A DNA stretch of 64,000 nt, from contig OY829281.1 of the NCBI GenBank assembly GCA_963691715.1, positions 1,860,001 through 1,924,000 on the forward strand, written 5' to 3'. The first letter of the stretch is position 1; every line of letters begins with the position of its first letter. Shown piece after piece: positions 34,855 through 43,995 of the stretch. The notes under the pieces are model-generated. The model was not told the DNA's origin. It did not search any database and saw nothing but the letters and a program-made list of their open reading frames with translations. A program made the position numbers and the translations under genes. The DNA comes from HXMU1420-13 sp963691715. GTDB lineage: Bacteria > Bacteroidota > Rhodothermia > Balneolales > Balneolaceae.

Positions 34855-34885
34855 TTTTTTTCGTTCACATGCTTGCGCCAGATTG
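34855..34885. repeat. RHS-cassette boundary repeat, copy B
   Basis: T6 CGTTCACATGCTTGCGC then AGATTGGG, nearly identical to 33541-33572. Both copies encode the same ending of a reading frame on the minus strand (QSSASI and QSGASM before a stop). Confidence 0.7.
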
Positions 34886-34983
34886 GGGGTATGAGGTAAA
34901 GTGCTTAATCAATAAATCAATACTGGTAGTGGAGCGGGAATAAGGGGAGCTGGAGCTTCCGGAAAACATACAAACTTGGAGTC
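34864..34983 (-). pseudogene. Remnant of an RHS tip (tail only)
   Basis: A 39-codon open stretch that begins right after an in-frame stop and has no start codon. It is proline-rich (PEAPAPLIPAPLPV) and ends YPQSGASM, similar to the YIPYQSSASI end of the RHS fragment at 33551. It appears to be what is left of another cassette of the same type. Confidence 0.5.
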
Positions 34984-35052
34984 TTATAATTAGGAGATAC
35001 AATATTAATACCATGTATAAATACCATTAAATTAAATTAAATTAGATTATAT

Positions 35053-35250
35053 TTATATTTCGTTTAATATCATATATATACACCCAATTATAAGGAGTAA
35101 ATAGAAAATTGAATAAAAGACGAAACTTACTTTTTCATCATTCCGATCAATTAACTTTCCATTATATGGTGTCAATAATTTTCCATTTACTAGCCCATAT
35201 GTCAATATGCATATATAAATTGTCATGACTATTATCACTGCAAATATCAT
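35053..35250 (-). CDS. Small two-segment membrane protein
   Basis: 65 residues with membrane segments at both ends (MIFAVIIVMTIYICILTYGL and FVFYSIFYLLLIIGCIYMIL) and a short basic and acidic loop between. Not recognised. It follows the 73-residue gene by 5 bp, third in the series RHS tip, 73-residue protein, membrane protein, so it could be the immunity partner; this is inferred only from place and size. Confidence 0.5.
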   Translation of the reverse strand: MIFAVIIVMTIYICILTYGLVNGKLLTPYNGKLIDRNDEKVSFVFYSIFYLLLIIGCIYMILNEI

Positions 35251-35255
35251 AACCG

Positions 35256-35477
35256 TTACTGTTTACTTGGATCAAAGTTACTCCAACATCCTCCAGTTCT
35301 AACTCCGTTACCATTTGATTTTTCCCAATCTCCATAACGTCCCACTTTATAGTCTGGATCTCTAAAACGCATATTTATTTCATTTTTTATAGGACCATCA
35401 TTTATTGTTAAATTAACAATATTATTGAGAAATATTGTCAGTTCTGCTTCATCGAATATGTTTACATTTGAGCTCAT
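35256..35477 (-). CDS. Small hypothetical protein coupled to the RHS tip
   Basis: 73 residues, soluble, with a C-terminal part rich in Gly, Arg and Trp (RYGDWEKSNGNGVRTGGCW). Its ATG overlaps the RHS stop codon (ATGA, 35474-35477), so it is translationally coupled. It could be an immunity protein, a second toxin piece, or the separated end of a longer tip. No family recognised. Confidence 0.5.
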   Translation of the reverse strand: MSSNVNIFDEAELTIFLNNIVNLTINDGPIKNEINMRFRDPDYKVGRYGDWEKSNGNGVRTGGCWSNFDPSKQ

Positions 35478-36226
35478 AACATATTATGCAACAAATCCGA
35501 TATAATGTATAACATCTTATAATTGATAGCACTGATTTCTGAATAATCACGACCTATTTGGAAGATTTCATCGATATGAATGTAACTAAAAATTCCTGCC
35601 CCACTCGTTCTATTGTTATAAGCATCAGTTCCAAAATCAAAATATCCTGAAGCTATTCCGAGCGTGAATACAATTTCATCAAATTTCTGGTCATAATTTT
35701 TTTTGAATGACTCATAAATACCTTGTGCATCACTTATAGAGGAATAAGCTCCTGCTGGTTTATACTTAAACAGCCCTACAATTGGATTGATATGGTCAAA
35801 AAAACCGGGTCTTTCATGAGAGGGTTCTTGACTTGCTATATATTTATTACCAGAAAGAGCACCTTGACTAATTAATGGTCCAAGTAATGGAATCGGAGAT
35901 GCAAAATTTAACCATCTATTGTATTTAGTGTAATTTTTATTCAATCTTGAAGCATAAGATCCATACACTGCCCAAAGTCCATCGGGATCCAAAAAGGCTA
36001 TAGGATTATTACCAACATAAGTATAAGGACTAGAGAATTGAAGTAAAGGATCAATTCCCATAAACCTTCCGATGATGGGATCATAGGTACGTGCATTCGC
36101 ATAGTCTAAGGTTAACCCTGCCTCATCATCTCTTTCATAGCCCGTGAATTTGTAATTGTCATTCGGGTTGGCGGTATTGGTTGAGCGGCCTGGCATGGTT
36201 AGTCCAAACGGATAGTAATCATTCAT
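35474..36226 (-). CDS. Truncated RHS core end with variable C-terminal tip
   Basis: 250 residues. Residues 1-85 are the conserved end of an RHS core (NDYYPFGLTMPGRS, NDNYKFTGYERDDEAGL, LDYANARTYDPIIGRFMGID, YTYVGNNPIAFLDPDG). The remaining 165 residues are a unique tip (NRWLNFASPIPLLGP, FDHINPIVGLFKYKP, FDEIVFTLGIASGYFDFG) with no motif I recognise. A full RHS protein exceeds 1000 residues; the barrel and export parts are missing. Its ATG shares one base with the stop codon of the TPR gene (TAATG, position 36226), so it sits as the last cistron of a housekeeping operon and might be translated by reinitiation. Confidence 0.75.
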   Translation of the reverse strand: MNDYYPFGLTMPGRSTNTANPNDNYKFTGYERDDEAGLTLDYANARTYDPIIGRFMGIDPLLQFSSPYTYVGNNPIAFLDPDGLWAVYGSYASRLNKNYTKYNRWLNFASPIPLLGPLISQGALSGNKYIASQEPSHERPGFFDHINPIVGLFKYKPAGAYSSISDAQGIYESFKKNYDQKFDEIVFTLGIASGYFDFGTDAYNNRTSGAGIFSYIHIDEIFQIGRDYSEISAINYKMLYIISDLLHNML

Positions 36227-39222
36227 TATTCCTGAAGCTGATTAAGTAACAGCTGGGCTAAGTTTTCTGCTTCTGTTCCGGGATAGTATTCAACTATTTC
36301 ATTCAGAATGGATAAAGCTGCTCCCCGATTCCCTAACTGGATATTTGATTCTGCAGAGTGATACATCCCTAAAGAAACCCACGTCTCAAAAGCTTCAAAA
36401 AGAATTTTTACCTTTGCATATTCTGCAATAGCTTCTTCAAAATTCCCTTGTTGTTGTTCTGATTTTCCAAGAAAATACTGGGCTTCAGCTCCTATCTGTG
36501 TCGTATTTTTTTCCGCAATAGGCTTCAGTAGAAGTTGTGCTTCTTCATACTTTAGCTCTGCAACAGCAACTTTTCCAAGTCCTACACTTGCCGCTTCATT
36601 ATTCTGATTAATCTGTAACGCTGCCTCATATTCTTTACGCGCTATCTCGTATTGTTTTTTTGATAAACTCGCATTTCCCATACCAATGTACGCTTCTTGC
36701 GCATATCGCCTTTCATTTTGAAGTAATTGGCTGAAGTATTCATGGGAAACATCAAATTCCTCTAGCTCATAATATTGAAGCCCCAAAGATGTTAACGCCC
36801 CAGGCACTTGATCATCATTAGGATATGTTTCTAATATCGTTTTATAAGAAGTAATAGCACGATCAATTTGATCTACTTGCTTATAGGCTACTCCAAGGTT
36901 CATATATGCTTCGGGTGCTAATGCGTCGGAATTAGTAACTCTTAGATATTGACGAAACTCCCGAATAGCACCTTCATAATCCCCTGTTTGAAACACGGTC
37001 TCTGCTTGTCGAAAACGTAGTCGGTCGGCCGTTCTTGATTGAGGATTATCACTCAAAAACTCTTCTAAAATTACTGAGCTACTATCTTCTCCACCCGCTG
37101 ATAGTTGTGCATATTGAATGCCATTAATGGCTTCGATGATGTATCGAGATCTTGGATAGTTTTCAAGTACTTGTTGATATGCATCCACAGCACGATCGTA
37201 TTCACCCGCATTATAATAGGCATCGCCAATGTTGTATTGTGATCTTGCTGCCCAATCCGTTCCAGGATATCTTCGAATTACAGTCTGGAATTCTTCTATG
37301 GCTTGGGAATAATTCGACGTGTTTAAATAAATGTAGGCGACATTATACTGGGCTTGTTCCCGGAGTCGACTAAACGGATAAATTCGAAGCATACGCCTGA
37401 AATTACTAACGGCTTCAAATGTTCTATTTGAACGGTAATAGGAATTAGCAACTTGGAACATGGCGTAGTCACCACCGGGTTCGGCACCAATGGCCTTGTT
37501 ATAAAATGTGATTGCATTGCGGTAATCGCCTAAAGCATAATAGGCATCACCCACTCTAAGGCGCGTGTCTACATCGTATGGATACAGTGCGATCGGTGGT
37601 GGATTATAGTTATTGATAAAATCTTCTAGCGGGCCAACAGCGCGTTCAAAATCACCGGTTTTGAAGTAGCTCCAGCCTAACGAATACCTTGCAGCACCTA
37701 TCATTTCATGGTCAGGAAAATTATCTATGAATAGTGTAAAGCGTTTAGCAGCATCACTGTATTGTTCCAATTTGTAATAAGAATCTCCGCTCCAGAAGAG
37801 AGCCTCTGCGCCTAATTCTGAAGAGGGATCTTCTGCATATATAGCCTCAAAAATAGGTTGTGCTTGTTCATAAGCTTGGTTCCTAAATAAGATCCATCCT
37901 TTCTGAAATCGTGCTTGTCGTCGAAGAGCAGGGTCTATATTCGCCACTTGTTCAGCTTCTTCAAACGCCTGCGATGCTCTAGTATATTCACCATTTGCAA
38001 AATAGGATTCGCCAAGTATAGAATACACATTCCCCGGTTGTTTTAGCTCGTCTTGATTTCGAATTAGATCAAGTAAAATTTGGATAGCAGCATCATAATC
38101 CGCCGCTTCAAAAGACGAAATTGCCCATTCATAATAGGCTTCTTCTACCCATAGACCTTGTTTAAAACGCTTACCAAATTCGGCAAATGTATTCATAGAT
38201 CGCCTGTAATTTCCGCCTAATTTATGGTTGATCGCTTCATAATACATGGCTTTTCTAGAGAGTTCAGAATCATCAACTATCGCTTTATTGAACGATTGAG
38301 CCGCCCAATGATAGATTTCTTGCCGATGATATAGCCATCCTAAACCATAGTGTGCTGGGGCTTCTTTTTCTGTACCTTTTGTTAATCGAATGTATTGTAG
38401 ATAATCTTTTATTGCTTCGTCGTAATTTCCCAAATAATTATGGGCTTCTGCCATCAAAAAAAGAGCTTTGATTTTAGACTCATCGTCCAAAAAAATCATT
38501 TGTGCATTTAAAGCGTCTATTGCTTCGGCATATCTTGCTTGCTGATAGTAAGACTCACCCAATGCGGTTCCTACTTTACGAGTTACGGGATCGTTCGGGA
38601 AACGCTCTTTCAGTAGTTCAAAGGCAATTGCTGATGAATCGTATTCATTTTCGGTTAAATATAATCGCCCGCGCGCATACAATGCTTCCGGAGCCCATTC
38701 AGACTCTGGATATTCATCGGCTAGTTTTAGGAAATAATATCTTGCTTCAATAAAGTCTAGTTTTTCAGCCGCCGCTTCTGCTATCCAATACATCGTTTCA
38801 GCGGCTCTTGTATCACCCATCCACGATTCAATGGCTTGATTGTAAAATTTTATAGCCAAATCATATTCTCTATTATCCGTATATCGATGACCTAAATCCT
38901 TTAAAAGAAGTACAGAAAGATCGCTCCCAGGGTGGTCTAGGATAAAATCTTGATAAAAACTTTCAATGTTCACTGAATCAATAGTAGCTTTTGATCGCAC
39001 GATATAATAATCTGTGGAAATTAGTAACTCATGTTCAGGGTTGGCTTGTTTAAATCTTTGTAGAGATGACTTGGCCTCTTCAAATTGACCGTTATCATAT
39101 AGTGAAATTCCGTTTTTATATAAATGAGTAGTAGAAGATGGGATACTTTGGGCAAGTATCGGATTCGATAGAGAGAGTAGAAGAAAAAATAAAAAAATGC
39201 TTCTAAAAGCTACGAAGCGCAT
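36226..39222 (-). CDS. Large exported tetratricopeptide-repeat protein
   Basis: 998 residues: signal peptide (FRSIFLFFLLLSLSNPILAQ) followed almost entirely by TPR units of the type YDLAIKFYNQAIE, YDRAVDAYQQVLENYPRSRY and YSQAIEEFQTVIRRYPGTDW, about 25 by eye. Such long periplasmic TPR proteins of Bacteroidota resemble YbgF/BamD-like scaffolds and are thought to organise envelope complexes; the partner is unknown. The gene follows the CBS-domain gene by 22 bp in the batA-hflX-CBS-TPR run. Its C-terminal end looks natural, so the RHS piece was joined behind rather than inside it. Confidence 0.85.
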   Translation of the reverse strand: MRFVAFRSIFLFFLLLSLSNPILAQSIPSSTTHLYKNGISLYDNGQFEEAKSSLQRFKQANPEHELLISTDYYIVRSKATIDSVNIESFYQDFILDHPGSDLSVLLLKDLGHRYTDNREYDLAIKFYNQAIESWMGDTRAAETMYWIAEAAAEKLDFIEARYYFLKLADEYPESEWAPEALYARGRLYLTENEYDSSAIAFELLKERFPNDPVTRKVGTALGESYYQQARYAEAIDALNAQMIFLDDESKIKALFLMAEAHNYLGNYDEAIKDYLQYIRLTKGTEKEAPAHYGLGWLYHRQEIYHWAAQSFNKAIVDDSELSRKAMYYEAINHKLGGNYRRSMNTFAEFGKRFKQGLWVEEAYYEWAISSFEAADYDAAIQILLDLIRNQDELKQPGNVYSILGESYFANGEYTRASQAFEEAEQVANIDPALRRQARFQKGWILFRNQAYEQAQPIFEAIYAEDPSSELGAEALFWSGDSYYKLEQYSDAAKRFTLFIDNFPDHEMIGAARYSLGWSYFKTGDFERAVGPLEDFINNYNPPPIALYPYDVDTRLRVGDAYYALGDYRNAITFYNKAIGAEPGGDYAMFQVANSYYRSNRTFEAVSNFRRMLRIYPFSRLREQAQYNVAYIYLNTSNYSQAIEEFQTVIRRYPGTDWAARSQYNIGDAYYNAGEYDRAVDAYQQVLENYPRSRYIIEAINGIQYAQLSAGGEDSSSVILEEFLSDNPQSRTADRLRFRQAETVFQTGDYEGAIREFRQYLRVTNSDALAPEAYMNLGVAYKQVDQIDRAITSYKTILETYPNDDQVPGALTSLGLQYYELEEFDVSHEYFSQLLQNERRYAQEAYIGMGNASLSKKQYEIARKEYEAALQINQNNEAASVGLGKVAVAELKYEEAQLLLKPIAEKNTTQIGAEAQYFLGKSEQQQGNFEEAIAEYAKVKILFEAFETWVSLGMYHSAESNIQLGNRGAALSILNEIVEYYPGTEAENLAQLLLNQLQE

Positions 39223-39244
39223 TGGTTATTTATGTGGTTAGATC

Positions 39245-39907
39245 TTAGGTATCAAGATAACGAATAAGTTCATCAGCTCGGTCACTAAAATCTTTCTCCA
39301 TTGATGCGCTACTTACTTGTGAAGTGATCACATAGCCATAACGCTGAAGAGTGGAGCACACCGTTGACGAATCTTCCAAATTTAACTTAATCGAAACCCG
39401 GTAAAAACCATACTCGTCGTTGGGCTGCTCTACGGCTATATTTAAGATTTTAGCTCCCTCTGTTTCTATGAGGCGGACAATTTCGGATAGAGTAAAGTCA
39501 TATGGTATCATTTCTATGGTGATTACTGAACCATACAATTCTAAATTGAAAACATCTCCTAAAGCTTGAAGGACATCTCTATTCTTGATCAAACCTAATA
39601 GCTTATTATTTTTGTCTACTACAGGCACTATAAATAACTCATGAGTGAGCATAGTTCTAACAGCTTCAAATAAATGCTGGCTATCAGGAATTGAAATACT
39701 GTCTTGTAGAGGTATTTCACCAATTGGAATATTTTCTTCGTCAACTTCTATAAGAGTATTTAACGAAACCGTACCAACCATTACACCTTCATCAACAACG
39801 GGGAATCGTGTTACGTAAAGTAGATCCATCTTGGTGAGTGCCAAGGCGACTGAATCTGTAACCTTCAGAGGTGTAATATTTTTATCTATGATTTCGTGAG
39901 CAAGCAT
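39245..39907 (-). CDS. CBS-pair protein with ACT-like C-terminus
   Basis: 220 residues. Two CBS motifs lie in residues 1-120 (DSVALALTKMDLLYVTRFPVVDEG and LFEAVRTMLTHELFIVPVVDKNNKLLGLI), which normally bind adenine nucleotides. The last 80 residues (ITIEMIPYDFTLSEIVRLIETEGAKILNI) resemble an ACT domain. It is probably a cytoplasmic energy- or ligand-sensing regulator; its target is not evident. It is 2 bp from hflX. Confidence 0.82.
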   Translation of the reverse strand: MLAHEIIDKNITPLKVTDSVALALTKMDLLYVTRFPVVDEGVMVGTVSLNTLIEVDEENIPIGEIPLQDSISIPDSQHLFEAVRTMLTHELFIVPVVDKNNKLLGLIKNRDVLQALGDVFNLELYGSVITIEMIPYDFTLSEIVRLIETEGAKILNIAVEQPNDEYGFYRVSIKLNLEDSSTVCSTLQRYGYVITSQVSSASMEKDFSDRADELIRYLDT

Positions 39908-39909
39908 TT

Positions 39910-41199
39910 TTATATAACCTGACTTTCTTTCTCTATAGTATCTAACAAATGTGACAAATGCTTGAAATCTTTTTTCGCAATGCGATAAAAAAGTTCAACG
40001 TTATCGTCGATATATTTTTCGCTGATAACAGTAGCTTTTTCATGGATAAAAGCGATTGCCTTGTATTTACTTATCGGGATTAGGATTGACCGGCTTAAGT
40101 ACTCATCTTCTATCAATTCTTCGATTTTTTGTTCCAATTCGGTAAGACCAATACCCCTTTCAGCTGATATAAAAATGGCATCACCATACTCTTCTTTGAG
40201 CATGAAAACCTGATCTTGATCCATGTTATCCACCTTATTCAAAACCAGTAGTGTCCGTTTGTTTGTAGCGTTGAGCTCTTTTAATGTTGTTACTACAACA
40301 TCAATATATTCGTGGGCCATACGAGCCGAACCATCAACCACATGTAGTAAAATATCGGCTTCACGAACTTCGTCAAGTGTAGATTTGAAGCTTTCAATTA
40401 AGTTGTGTGGTAGCTTTCTGATGAACCCAACAGTATCGGATAATAAAATTTCATGATTAACCAGTTGATGACGCCTTACAGTAGAATCGAGCGTTGCAAA
40501 AAGTTTATCTTCGGCCAATACATTTGTTTTGGTAAGCGCATTCATCAATGTTGATTTACCTGCATTTGTATATCCAACTAATGAAACTCTGTGCATACCT
40601 TTACGCCCTTTTCTCTGCGTAGTTCTTTGTTTATCTAGCTTCCCTAATTTAGATTTTAAAACTGAAATACGTTGCCCAATAATCCGGCGATCTGTTTCAA
40701 TTTGAGTTTCACCTGGACCTTTGGTGCCAATACCCCCACTTTGTCTGGAAAGGTGTGTCCAATATCTTGTTAATCGAGGTAATAGATATTGGAGTTGTGC
40801 TAATTCAACCTGCGTTTTTGCAGCGGCTGTTTTTGCTCGAGATGCAAAAATATCTAGAATTAATGCACTTCTATCTAACACTTTTGCATCCGTTCCGGCT
40901 TCAATATTTCGAATTTGAGTTGGGGAAAGGTCATCATCGAAAATAATAGTCTTTATCTTCAATGCTTTCATTTGCCCTTTTAATTCCTGTAGTTTCCCTT
41001 TCCCAACATATGTGCTAATATCCGGTCTTGAGCGATTCTGCAATACTTTTTCAATCGGATTTCCACCCGCTGTTTCGGTGAGCATCTTTAGCTCTTCTAA
41101 GTATTCTTCCGCCTGTCTCTTAGTCGCTTTATGCCCATAAAGGCCAACAAGCATTACTCGTTCTTTCTCAATATCTGTGTTTTTTACGTCGTCGAGCAA
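39910..41199 (-). CDS. hflX: Ribosome-associated GTPase HflX
   Basis: 429 residues. The N-terminal HflX domain (STYVGKGKLQEL, IIFDDDLSPTQIRNIE, VLDRSALILDIFASRA) and the linker with SGGIGTKGPGETQIETDRR precede the G domain (SLVGYTNAGKSTLMNAL, DTVGFIRKLPHNLI, NKVD). It splits or rescues stalled 70S ribosomes after stress. The start is TTG at 41199; the first ATG, 15 codons further in, would cut into the conserved start, so TTG is preferred. It belongs to the run batA, small membrane protein, hflX, CBS. Confidence 0.94.
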   Translation of the reverse strand: MLDDVKNTDIEKERVMLVGLYGHKATKRQAEEYLEELKMLTETAGGNPIEKVLQNRSRPDISTYVGKGKLQELKGQMKALKIKTIIFDDDLSPTQIRNIEAGTDAKVLDRSALILDIFASRAKTAAAKTQVELAQLQYLLPRLTRYWTHLSRQSGGIGTKGPGETQIETDRRIIGQRISVLKSKLGKLDKQRTTQRKGRKGMHRVSLVGYTNAGKSTLMNALTKTNVLAEDKLFATLDSTVRRHQLVNHEILLSDTVGFIRKLPHNLIESFKSTLDEVREADILLHVVDGSARMAHEYIDVVVTTLKELNATNKRTLLVLNKVDNMDQDQVFMLKEEYGDAIFISAERGIGLTELEQKIEELIEDEYLSRSILIPISKYKAIAFIHEKATVISEKYIDDNVELFYRIAKKDFKHLSHLLDTIEKESQVI

Positions 41200-41210
41200 A
41201 TAATTTTATT

Positions 41211-41795
41211 TTAATCTTCTTGAATTTTAGGCAAATCTATATCTGAAAATAAATCGCTTTCGATACGCGATTTAAGTTTCAAGTATATCACTTTTTGAAA
41301 ACTTTTATGCTTGGAGGTTGGCACAAATAAACGTAATTGTTTATATCCATTGGTAAGAGATTTATCTAACTCAGAATAGGTAAACGTATATTCACATCCC
41401 TCTAGCGACTCTTTTTCTACGAAATCTAATATTTGAAACCAAGGTATGGTTTGTGATGGTTCGTTGAGGTTCTTTACAATACCATGATCGGTTATGTAAT
41501 GCTTTGATGCCAAGTAACTTGAAATAAACCACATGCTTCCAATCCAGATATAAGCAGCAAAGTAGCCAAAATTTTTCGCATCATCTATTAGGTAAACAAC
41601 TAAGCCTAAAGTAGTAATTAGACCAAGAAAAACAGTAGCAAAGAGTGGATAACCCCTCATCTTACCAGCACGCCAATTGAGACGTACGTTTCTTAAACGC
41701 AACTTATTTTGGAAAGAATAAGCTGCTAGTAGCGTGGAGGTTATAGTAAAAAGAACCATCACACCTTGGAAAAAGAGTAATAGTAGTTCTTTCAT
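41211..41795 (-). CDS. Membrane protein of unknown function
   Basis: 194 residues with an N-terminal segment (LLLFFQGVMVLFTITSTLLAAYSF) and a second membrane pair (GYPLFATVFLGLITTLGLVVYL, FAAYIWIGSMWFISSYLAS), then a soluble PH-like tail (HGIVKNLNEPSQTIPWFQILDFVEKE). The start overlaps the BatA-domain gene end by 4 bp (ATGA). No family assigned. Confidence 0.68.
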   Translation of the reverse strand: MKELLLLFFQGVMVLFTITSTLLAAYSFQNKLRLRNVRLNWRAGKMRGYPLFATVFLGLITTLGLVVYLIDDAKNFGYFAAYIWIGSMWFISSYLASKHYITDHGIVKNLNEPSQTIPWFQILDFVEKESLEGCEYTFTYSELDKSLTNGYKQLRLFVPTSKHKSFQKVIYLKLKSRIESDLFSDIDLPKIQED

Positions 41796-43894
41796 AAATT
41801 AAACGTTTCTGTTTTGTAATATGCTGAAATTAAACTTTCTAGGATTAAGAAACATAATCCTGCCCACATAAACCACTGCCAAATTTCCCGGCCAAAGCCA
41901 GATGCTATGATTTCATTCGTCAAGGCCTGTTTTTGTAGTTCTGCAGTATTAACAATTCTGGCTTCAAGTTCATTCTGCATGAAAATATTTTCATCAATAG
42001 AGACAAATTCAGATTCTGATTTATCCATATTTACAGCAATTTTTAATTCATCCTTTTCATTGCGTATGACCACAAATCCGGGCTCCCAATCGATGGCTGG
42101 GTAGGTAAGTTCTACCCCTTGTGATGAGCTTCTTGTTTCTGGTATTATTTCAGCATCTCCTTTTTCTAGAACCAGATCAGTAGATGAGATTTTTCCAATC
42201 CAGGAAAATTTTTGCCCTAATGTATGTTCAGCTAAACCGCCATCTGCAGTGGAAGTGGCATATAACAATGCCCTATAGTAAAAGGGCGCATATAGAGGCT
42301 TTACCCCAAAATTAGACCATCCTGAATCATTGCCTATAGCTGAAATTATTATCCTTCCATCACCAAATCGTTTTTCTCGAATTAAGGGATCTCCATTATT
42401 CAATGTTATAATATTAAGTCCTCCTGGGGAGGTAGAAGGTTGGAATCTATAATAATAATAGATATCGGGCCTTGTGACTCGAATTTGTTCATTTTCATCA
42501 CGCTCGAAAAGATCGTCAAATATTGGATGATCAACTTCTATATTATTTGCAGATGCAATGGGTTTTAAAGATGCATAATCGCCAACTATACCGTTAAATA
42601 TCCCAGCGTTATAACGTTTTAAAAATTCGTTGTAACTCTTAATATCAAACTGTTCTGAAGGGAAAAGAATGATCCCTCCACCATTTTGGACAAATTTTTC
42701 AAGTCGTTCAAGTGCAAATTCTGGAATTGTTCGTAACCCCTCAAAAATTATGGATTCATATTCTTCGATAGTTATGGATTCAAATTCGCCGATTTCAATT
42801 TTTGTGTAGTTTAATTGAGCCTCGTCTTGATTGGACGCCTCTAATATAAGTTCAGTATAGGATATATCTTTAATGATCTGCTCTGGAGAACTTACCCATA
42901 GCACATTTCTACGTTCTGGAACCTGAATGCTAAAATATTCGACATTATCAGAAACAAATTCATCTCCTTCCAAAAGAATTCGACCCGTTACCGTACCCGT
43001 TTTTGTTGGAATAACACTAAAACTATAGGTTTGTGATGAATTTGGAGAAAGTGAAACTGAATATTGTCCAACGATATTTTGTTCAAATTCAAGCGTTATA
43101 AATTGATTTGAAATTGGAATATCTGATTGATTTTGTATCGTAACATCTAAAAAAACTGGAACTTTTAATCCAATCATATCACTAGAAGTTTCAACAGAAA
43201 TAATTGCGGTATTTTGAACAACAACATTACCTAGATTGAAAAGTGTAGTAGTGATGGTTCGTGGAATAGTTTCAATCTGTTCAAGATTTGTGAATTGACT
43301 GAGCTGACCATCCGAAATAATATAGATTCTTTTGTTTTCGTAGGGTGAATCGTCCAATAGTGAGATTAAGGATTGTAATCTTTGAATGGTATAATTACCT
43401 CCCTTACTTATCTTGGTTTCTTCAAATCTGCGTAGTAACTGACTGTGACCGATTACAGACGTAAATTGTTCTTCGCCATTGGTCGTTTGAAATATAAAAC
43501 GATCTATGTCTTTGGAAGATGCCTCCAATTCAGTGATAATGGACTTAGCTTGTTCTAATAATGGCCCTTTTTCCCCAATTCTTTCCATGCTTATGCTATT
43601 ATCTAGCAATACAACATGGAGAGCTGCAGAGTTACTATCTCCATCAATTAAACCTGGAGGGAGATATGGTCTAGCAAGAACTAATGCGAGGCAAGTAATA
43701 GCTAATAAACGAACAAGAAGGAGCAGATATCTCTTAATTTTAATTTTTCTTATGGTTGTTTTCTGGAGCTCTTTAAAGAAAAAAAGAGATGAAAATGCTA
43801 CCTTTTGGGGTCTTTTAAGGTTTAAAAGATGAATTATTAAAGGAATTCCAATGGCTAATAGGGCAAATAAAAATAGCGGACTTAAAAAACTCAT
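41792..43894 (-). CDS. BatA/VWA-domain membrane protein
   Basis: 700 residues. The N-terminus is the BatA signature (MSFLSPLFLFALLAIGIPLI, then LNLKRPQKVAFSSLFFFKEL) with two membrane segments. Next is a von Willebrand A-like domain (LLDNSISMERIGEKGPLLEQA), then beta-rich CARDB-like and GATase-like modules (EYESIIFEGLRTIPEF, FVQNGGGIILFPSEQF), ending in a C-terminal membrane helix. This type occurs in all Bacteroidota near hflX or Bat operons; the function is unknown, perhaps envelope homeostasis. It is the first gene of its operon, divergent from the propeller lipoprotein. Confidence 0.83.
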   Translation of the reverse strand: MSFLSPLFLFALLAIGIPLIIHLLNLKRPQKVAFSSLFFFKELQKTTIRKIKIKRYLLLLVRLLAITCLALVLARPYLPPGLIDGDSNSAALHVVLLDNSISMERIGEKGPLLEQAKSIITELEASSKDIDRFIFQTTNGEEQFTSVIGHSQLLRRFEETKISKGGNYTIQRLQSLISLLDDSPYENKRIYIISDGQLSQFTNLEQIETIPRTITTTLFNLGNVVVQNTAIISVETSSDMIGLKVPVFLDVTIQNQSDIPISNQFITLEFEQNIVGQYSVSLSPNSSQTYSFSVIPTKTGTVTGRILLEGDEFVSDNVEYFSIQVPERRNVLWVSSPEQIIKDISYTELILEASNQDEAQLNYTKIEIGEFESITIEEYESIIFEGLRTIPEFALERLEKFVQNGGGIILFPSEQFDIKSYNEFLKRYNAGIFNGIVGDYASLKPIASANNIEVDHPIFDDLFERDENEQIRVTRPDIYYYYRFQPSTSPGGLNIITLNNGDPLIREKRFGDGRIIISAIGNDSGWSNFGVKPLYAPFYYRALLYATSTADGGLAEHTLGQKFSWIGKISSTDLVLEKGDAEIIPETRSSSQGVELTYPAIDWEPGFVVIRNEKDELKIAVNMDKSESEFVSIDENIFMQNELEARIVNTAELQKQALTNEIIASGFGREIWQWFMWAGLCFLILESLISAYYKTETFNL

Positions 43895-43995
43895 TAAGGA
43901 TGAAAAAGTATTATTTTAAACTTGTTTATAAGATTGGAACAATTCCTGACAATACGACTTACTCCATGCAACAATATTCAAAAAAGTACTCACTA

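Larger units (their letters stand above)
34753..35052. other. Gap with RHS remnant
   Basis: No intact gene in 300 bp. It contains boundary repeat copy B and the 39-residue RHS-tail remnant listed separately. The part next to the 65-residue membrane gene is very A/T-rich, with a TTAAA-type run. Confidence 0.5.
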
